DNA of 55,567 nucleotides from Ancylomarina sp. 16SWW S1-10-2 (lineage in GTDB: Bacteria > Bacteroidota > Bacteroidia > Bacteroidales > Marinifilaceae), in assembly GCF_009669305.1 (NCBI RefSeq), contig NZ_SADB01000021.1, forward strand, positions 24,001 to 79,567. Reading direction: 5' to 3'. Under the pieces are notes generated by a model. The model saw nothing but the letters and a program-made list of their open reading frames with translations. It ran no database searches and was not told where the DNA came from. The first letter of the stretch is position 1; each line of letters opens with the position of its first letter. Positions 51,877 through 55,567 of this stretch are shown piece by piece. A program made the translations under genes and the position numbers.

Positions 51877-52593
51877 TTATGATTTATGCTTAGGCGTAAA
51901 ATCAAATAGACTGGACAGATGGTTTTTCATTGATTCCCTGGATTTTTCAATGTCACCATTTTTAATATGTTCAAGAATTACTCTGTGCTCCTTAAGTGCT
52001 TTTAAATTCCTAGAATTACGGCAGATATCATATTTCTTCGAAAAGGTTTGCATGTGTGATGCCAAATAAGATATTAGATATTTTATAACATCATTTTTAG
52101 TTGCTTCTGCGATTCGAACATGGAACAACAAATCTTCTTCCAAGCCTGCTTCACCTTCTGATACCTTTTTTGCTAATAAATTTACGGCCTCTTCCATCAA
52201 TTTAATATCTTCGGGCTGAGCTCTTTCTGCAGCACTTCCTGCGGCGTCAATTTCAAGTACATTACGTACTTCCATCAGTGATTTATAATCGGGATTCATC
52301 AAATTTAAAGCATTGGCAAGCATTCCAACAAAGGCAGAATCTTGATTGTCAGTTACGATGGTTCCACTTTGTGGAAGGGTTTTTACAATGCCATAAAACT
52401 CTAGTTTTCGAATAGCATCTCGAACGAAAATTCTTCCAACATTGAATTTTTCACTAAGAAATCTTTCGGAAGGTAATTTATCCCCTGTTTTTAATTGGCC
52501 AGAAGAAATGAGTTCATTTATCTGATCAGCAATTTTATCAGCGGGTTTTTCAATTACGATTTCCTTTAGATTATCAAATAATTCTTTCGGCAT
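51877..52593 (-). CDS. GntR-family regulator with FCD domain (FadR/UxuR type)
   Basis: A 238-residue transcription regulator. The winged helix (about 12-80) has LISSGQLKTGDKLPSERFLS and GRIFVRDAIRKLEFYGIVKT. The FCD ligand domain (about 95-225) has DLLFHVRIAEATKN and LKEHRVILEHIKNGD, whose Asp and His residues usually bind a metal that contacts an organic acid effector. It heads the carbohydrate gene run. Three TGGTnnACCA-like palindromes lie just upstream, so it probably represses its own promoter and the genes behind it until a sugar acid is present. The effector, perhaps gluconate or a 2-keto-3-deoxy acid, is inferred. Confidence 0.92.
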   Translation of the reverse strand: MPKELFDNLKEIVIEKPADKIADQINELISSGQLKTGDKLPSERFLSEKFNVGRIFVRDAIRKLEFYGIVKTLPQSGTIVTDNQDSAFVGMLANALNLMNPDYKSLMEVRNVLEIDAAGSAAERAQPEDIKLMEEAVNLLAKKVSEGEAGLEEDLLFHVRIAEATKNDVIKYLISYLASHMQTFSKKYDICRNSRNLKALKEHRVILEHIKNGDIEKSRESMKNHLSSLFDFTPKHKS

Positions 52594-52625
52594 TTCTATA
52601 CTATTTTCTTATTAAACAAAAGCAA

Positions 52626-52698
52626 CTGGCTAACCAGATAATTGGTCAACCAAATATATAAGGTTTTTTTTAAATAACAAACAGATTGGTCAACCAAT
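52626..52698. promoter_or_regulatory. Three FadR/GntR-type operators
   Basis: Palindromes CTGGCTAACCAG (52626-52637), TTGGTCAACCAA (52642-52653) and ATTGGTCAACCAAT (52685-52698) match the TGGTnnACCA consensus of FCD-type GntR regulators. The latter two share an identical 12-base core. The first two are 16 bases apart centre to centre and the third is 44 bases further. They lie 33-105 bases before the regulator start, the place expected for autoregulation. Confidence 0.8.
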
Positions 52699-53138
52699 TT
52701 ATCTGTTATTTTCAGAAGTGGCACTAAATGAGCGTTATAAATAGGTGGTAGGTCAGTATGGATGATAGCTGACATCAACGTCAGCGACATGTGGATGAAT
52801 TATTTCTATTGAAATACGGGTCTTGGATTGTACTGAAGAATTCATTATCGTTTCAAAAAGTTAATTTTGAACCAATTTTTGAGAAAGTTTTCTTTGAATT
52901 TGCTACGATGATATACTTTGTTTAGTATATTAAAAGTTACTAATTATATCCACGATTGTGGTTGTTGTAATTGTTTTAAGTTGTTGATATGTTGACCTTA
53001 AGGGCCGTTTGAGTTGTAAGCCATAAAGAGAAATATCGCTTTTAGAAATTTTTGATGAACTGTATATCAATCATATCAAAATCTTTATTAAAATCGGGTA
53101 GGGAAGTCAGTAGAGGCATTAATTAAATATATGAGAAA

Positions 53139-53166
53139 AAAAAAAGGAAGCCGAAGCTTCCTTTTT
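53139..53166 (-). terminator. Intrinsic terminator of the C69 peptidase gene
   Basis: AAAAAAGGAAGC and GCTTCCTTTTTT form a perfect 12-base stem with the loop CGAA, 25 bases after the stop. A- and T-rich arms would let it act in both directions. Confidence 0.9.
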
Positions 53167-53190
53167 TATATTCTGATGGGTGAGTCTCGA

Positions 53191-54903
53191 TTAATGAGAA
53201 GCACCTATAGTTTTAAGTTTATCACCAGTTTCTTTTACAACAGCTTTTTTCCACTTGTCGCTATAACCTGGTTGTTTCATTGTAGGATTTTGTTTGTTAC
53301 CATCCTTAGTTTTGATGTTACCATCCATAAACTTAGCAAATAAATAACCGTAGAAATTTCTCCATTCGTTAGTTAAGTTATCACCTTGGTTACAAGAAAA
53401 ATCAGTTAGAAACTCGATTGCTCCAGCTTTGTCAGCTTTAAACATGCCTTCAGCAGCCATATCGATAATCTTAGTGAATTTTTCGTATTTAGTTGCAAGC
53501 TCTAATTGCTTATTTCTAATTTCAGGGTGAATCTCAGAGTAACGTGTGTAAGCAAAGTTGCTTACTTGATTGAATACCCAGAATGCAGATTTATTAGTGA
53601 AATCCATCATTTTACCATTACCAACAGCAAATGATTCAGGAACACGAGTTGCTCCACAATACATTGGAAAATATACTGTAGATGCAGCATCATCAACACC
53701 AAACCAGTTAATTCCACCTACAGCATCAGGTAACCAGTTACGAGATTGTGCTACAAAAGAGAAACCTGTTTGTTGAGTTGCTGTTGCACGCTCGTTGCAA
53801 TAAGTAACACCGTCAACTTCCCAAGTTAATGGTCTCCATCGGTAAGGATTTCCGAAAGGGCCTGCACCTAAATCTTTGGACATGTCAAGTTCAGTACCTT
53901 CAAGGTGATCTCTCATGGCATCTTTAACTTCCGAAAGTTCAATTTTATGGTCTGGCTTAATCCAAAGAGGCATACGGTTAGTTGCATATCCATTTTTGTC
54001 AAGCTTAACGTTTCCTTTAACGTAGTCAAAATATTTAGCCATATCTTTATTTACACGGTTAAAGAAAGTCCAAACTCGTATCTCGCAAAAACGAGCGCCA
54101 CCGAAGTCTACAGGACCGTATGAATCTGAGAAACTAAAATTTTTGTTTTTACCATCTTTAGTGTAAAGACCTTTTTCTTTAGCGAAAGAGATAACATCCT
54201 TAGCGTAAACAGTTGTTACTTCAGGATTGAATATTTTGTCGATCTTATCAGAAGAGATAGATGTTTTACCTTCCAAAGGGAAAGTTGTAATACGTGCGTG
54301 ATTTGCGTGACCACTAACATAACCGTCAGGAATCATTCGAGCAGCCCACACAGCACCTTTTTCGCCATTACCTTTACCAATCATTTCAAGAATCCAAACC
54401 TCGTTAGCGTCAGATATAGAGAATGATTCTCCTGAGCTATAGTATCCGTAAGTTTCAACTAATTCAGTCATTACTTTAATAGCTTCACGAGCCGTCTTAG
54501 AACGCTGAAGAGCTAAATACATAAGGCTACCGTAATCGATAATAGCACCTTCTTGTGAACCCAATTCTTCAACACCGCCCCAAGTGGTTTCGCCAATAGC
54601 TACTTGGAATTCATTCATGTTTCCAATTACAGAGTTTGTGTGTGCTACTTGAGGTATTTGACCTAAGTATTTTCCTGTGTCCCACTCATAAACATCAATC
54701 ATAGTTCCTTCTGCCCAATCAGCAGCAGGTCGAAAATAAAGTTCACCATACAAAACGTGTGAATCTGCTGCATAGGTAATCATGTTAGAACCATCAGCAC
54801 TAGCACCTCTAGTTACAAGGTAATTGGTACATGCACTGGCCGTTGAAGCTGTAAAAATGGCTAACAACATGAACAGTGATGCAAAAATTGATAATTTTTT
54901 CAT
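53191..54903 (-). CDS. Secreted C69-family dipeptidase (PepD-like)
   Basis: A 570-residue exported peptidase from the ATG at 54903. The frame extends 27 codons further upstream, but MKKLSIFASLFMLLAIFTAS begins a standard signal peptide. Cleavage at ASA would expose Cys25 (CTNYLVTRGASADGS) as the N-terminal nucleophile, as in C69 enzymes of the Ntn-hydrolase fold. Further family marks are GMNEFQVAIGETTWGG-type context (IGNMNEFQVAIGETTWGG), SFSISDANEVWILEMIGKG, and YVSGHANHARITTFP. It should trim dipeptides or short peptides in the periplasm or outside. It is monocistronic with its own terminator and a promoter-like TATTTTTG at 55016-55023. Confidence 0.93.
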   Translation of the reverse strand: MKKLSIFASLFMLLAIFTASTASACTNYLVTRGASADGSNMITYAADSHVLYGELYFRPAADWAEGTMIDVYEWDTGKYLGQIPQVAHTNSVIGNMNEFQVAIGETTWGGVEELGSQEGAIIDYGSLMYLALQRSKTAREAIKVMTELVETYGYYSSGESFSISDANEVWILEMIGKGNGEKGAVWAARMIPDGYVSGHANHARITTFPLEGKTSISSDKIDKIFNPEVTTVYAKDVISFAKEKGLYTKDGKNKNFSFSDSYGPVDFGGARFCEIRVWTFFNRVNKDMAKYFDYVKGNVKLDKNGYATNRMPLWIKPDHKIELSEVKDAMRDHLEGTELDMSKDLGAGPFGNPYRWRPLTWEVDGVTYCNERATATQQTGFSFVAQSRNWLPDAVGGINWFGVDDAASTVYFPMYCGATRVPESFAVGNGKMMDFTNKSAFWVFNQVSNFAYTRYSEIHPEIRNKQLELATKYEKFTKIIDMAAEGMFKADKAGAIEFLTDFSCNQGDNLTNEWRNFYGYLFAKFMDGNIKTKDGNKQNPTMKQPGYSDKWKKAVVKETGDKLKTIGASH

Positions 54904-55015
54904 TCTAATTGTTTTTGCTGGTCTAAAGACTGTTAATATTTGTTTTTGTATTCTTTGTAGATAGATATTGAAGCCTATTGGCATTTGTTAAAATGTAGCT
55001 TTGATAGAATCTGTA

Positions 55016-55023
55016 CAAAAATA
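55016..55023 (-). promoter_or_regulatory. Putative -7 element of the C69 peptidase gene
   Basis: On the minus strand this reads TATTTTTG, matching TAnnTTTG. It lies about 113 bases before the start codon, giving a leader of roughly 105 bases. A matching -33 element is not clear, so confidence is moderate. Confidence 0.4.
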
Positions 55024-55140
55024 GCAAAAAATAGGAAATTAGAAAGTGATATTTGTCCTATTGATCTATGTTGGGTAAGATGGGCCTGTTAGCTTTCGAG
55101 AATGTGAAGCGAGTATGTGAGGTGGGGTATTAAACAAAAA

Positions 55141-55178
55141 AATAAGTGTATCTCTTATTGATGAGGGATACACTTATT
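55141..55178 (-). terminator. Intrinsic terminator of the small secreted protein gene
   Basis: AATAAGTGTATC and GATACACTTATT form a perfect 12-base stem with a 14-base loop. On the minus strand a run of seven T follows. It lies about 70 bases after the stop at 55249. Confidence 0.88.
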
Positions 55179-55248
55179 TAAATGATGGTACTTTATCGAA
55201 ACATTGTAATGTTCCGAATTTTTTTCTTTTGAATGCATGCTTTGAATT

Positions 55249-55567
55249 TTAGTTTTTATTCTCGGCTATTTGCATCGTTTCGTTTGATACATCTAACTTT
55301 TTTGATTTTACAATAAAAGATTCTTCAATTCTTGTATTGTCTCCTACTAATACTAATGAATAATCGCCATCAGATAGGTTTGATAAATCAAATAATTTTT
55401 GAGTGTTAGTTTCAGCTTTGATCGTTTCGCTATAAAAAACGTGACCAGTGTAGTCGTAAACTTTCAACTTAAGGTTTGAATTACTTGTATTAAATACTGA
55501 TACAATAGAATAGTCTGTGTTGCGATACTTGTTGATAGTAAGGTTTCCACTTGCAAATACTGAGCTT
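55249..55567 (-). CDS. Small secreted beta-rich protein, 5' end beyond window
   Basis: The frame is open from the window edge (first complete codon at 55566) to the stop at 55249, giving 105 visible residues. It begins SSVFASGNLTINKY, which looks like the end of a signal peptide with cleavage after FA, so only about 15-20 residues are missing. The rest resembles one beta-sandwich unit (VSVFNTSNSNLKLKVYDYTG, LSDGDYSLVLVGDNTRIEES), similar to C-terminal or DUF3244-like domains of Bacteroidota surface proteins. The KAEN-type polar tail (QIAENKN) ends it. Function is unknown. Confidence 0.7.
   Translation of the reverse strand, partial: SSVFASGNLTINKYRNTDYSIVSVFNTSNSNLKLKVYDYTGHVFYSETIKAETNTQKLFDLSNLSDGDYSLVLVGDNTRIEESFIVKSKKLDVSNETMQIAENKN

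Larger units (their letters stand above)
52594..53190. other. Regulatory region upstream of the FCD regulator and C69 terminator
   Basis: About 600 bases. The first 110 hold three operator-like palindromes. The last 60 hold the terminator of the C69 peptidase gene. The middle (52720-53130) has no recognisable gene or repeat. A 64-codon frame at 52596-52790 overlaps the operators and is not counted. Confidence 0.6.

Noticed and set aside
54904-54984. N-terminal extension of the C69 peptidase frame by 27 codons
   Set aside because: The signal peptide starts at the internal Met encoded at 54903. An extension would bury it.

Overview
The window is a stretch of an AT-rich (roughly one third G+C by eye) Bacteroidota chromosome. 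The protein families, the weak use of Shine-Dalgarno sites, a TAnnTTTG-type promoter element and marine traits (alginate lyase, K+-dependent membrane pyrophosphatase, split FeoB) fit a marine, probably facultatively anaerobic member of the Marinilabiliales such as Marinifilaceae. That placement is inference from family resemblance, not a search result. No rRNA, tRNA or CRISPR array was seen.

Layout. 1-8.9 kb: sensory genes on the minus strand, namely a truncated CHASE-like membrane sensor, a PocR/six-PAS protein with no kinase domain, and an eight-PAS hybrid histidine kinase. The two large genes have related upstream regions. 9.7-12.5 kb: a PiT-type anion permease and a NarL-type two-component pair. 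12.7-20.1 kb: oxidative stress and redox genes (katG, a metallophosphoesterase, an EFR1 flavodoxin/ferredoxin protein, a COG0731-type radical SAM protein, a CGGC protein, a Prx6-type peroxiredoxin and a PerR/Fur regulator). The same palindrome core, GAATGATTC, lies upstream of perR-prx and of katG. 20.2-25.2 kb: an ABC-substrate-binding-domain histidine kinase, its LuxR-type response regulator and cstA. 25.3-27.3 kb: cobO, then a gene-poor stretch with an AraC-type remnant. 27.3-30.3 kb: an unrecognised protein and hppA.

30.4-36.0 kb: an iron locus, with a soluble DtxR-type regulator, a membrane-anchored DtxR-FeoA fusion, and FeoB split into overlapping GTPase and permease genes. It is divergent from a CoA-disulfide-reductase-like flavoprotein, with TTTAGA/TCTAAA half-sites between them. 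36.5-38.8 kb: a leader with a small hairpin before a queuosine-precursor transporter, and a seven-helix histidine kinase. 39.2-42.0 kb: a scarred region with a PLP-decarboxylase pseudogene (both ends kept, middle lost), an Mrr-type endonuclease, a VIT1-family transporter between two diverged direct repeats, and a degenerate sequence resembling a group II intron 3' end.

42.1-52.6 kb: ten co-oriented genes for polysaccharide or sugar-acid use. In transcription order they are an FCD/GntR regulator with three TGGTnnACCA-like operators, a gluconokinase-6-phosphogluconate dehydrogenase fusion, an Nramp-like transporter without the metal-binding motifs, an SDR, an RbsD/FucU protein, a PL7 alginate lyase lipoprotein, a DUF4861 protein, a BASS-type symporter and a TIM-barrel isomerase (with the regulator's operators at the upstream end). 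53.2-55.6 kb: a secreted C69 dipeptidase and the C-terminal part of a small secreted protein cut by the window edge.

How the genes work together. PerR-Prx-KatG form a peroxide-defence set. The feo genes and VIT1 protein handle iron. The FCD-regulated run probably converts an aldonate to ribulose 5-phosphate, while the PL7/DUF4861 genes release or process uronate-containing glycans. SusC/SusD, KDG kinase and KDPG aldolase are absent from the window. Nothing here is a clear defence island apart from the single Mrr-like nuclease.
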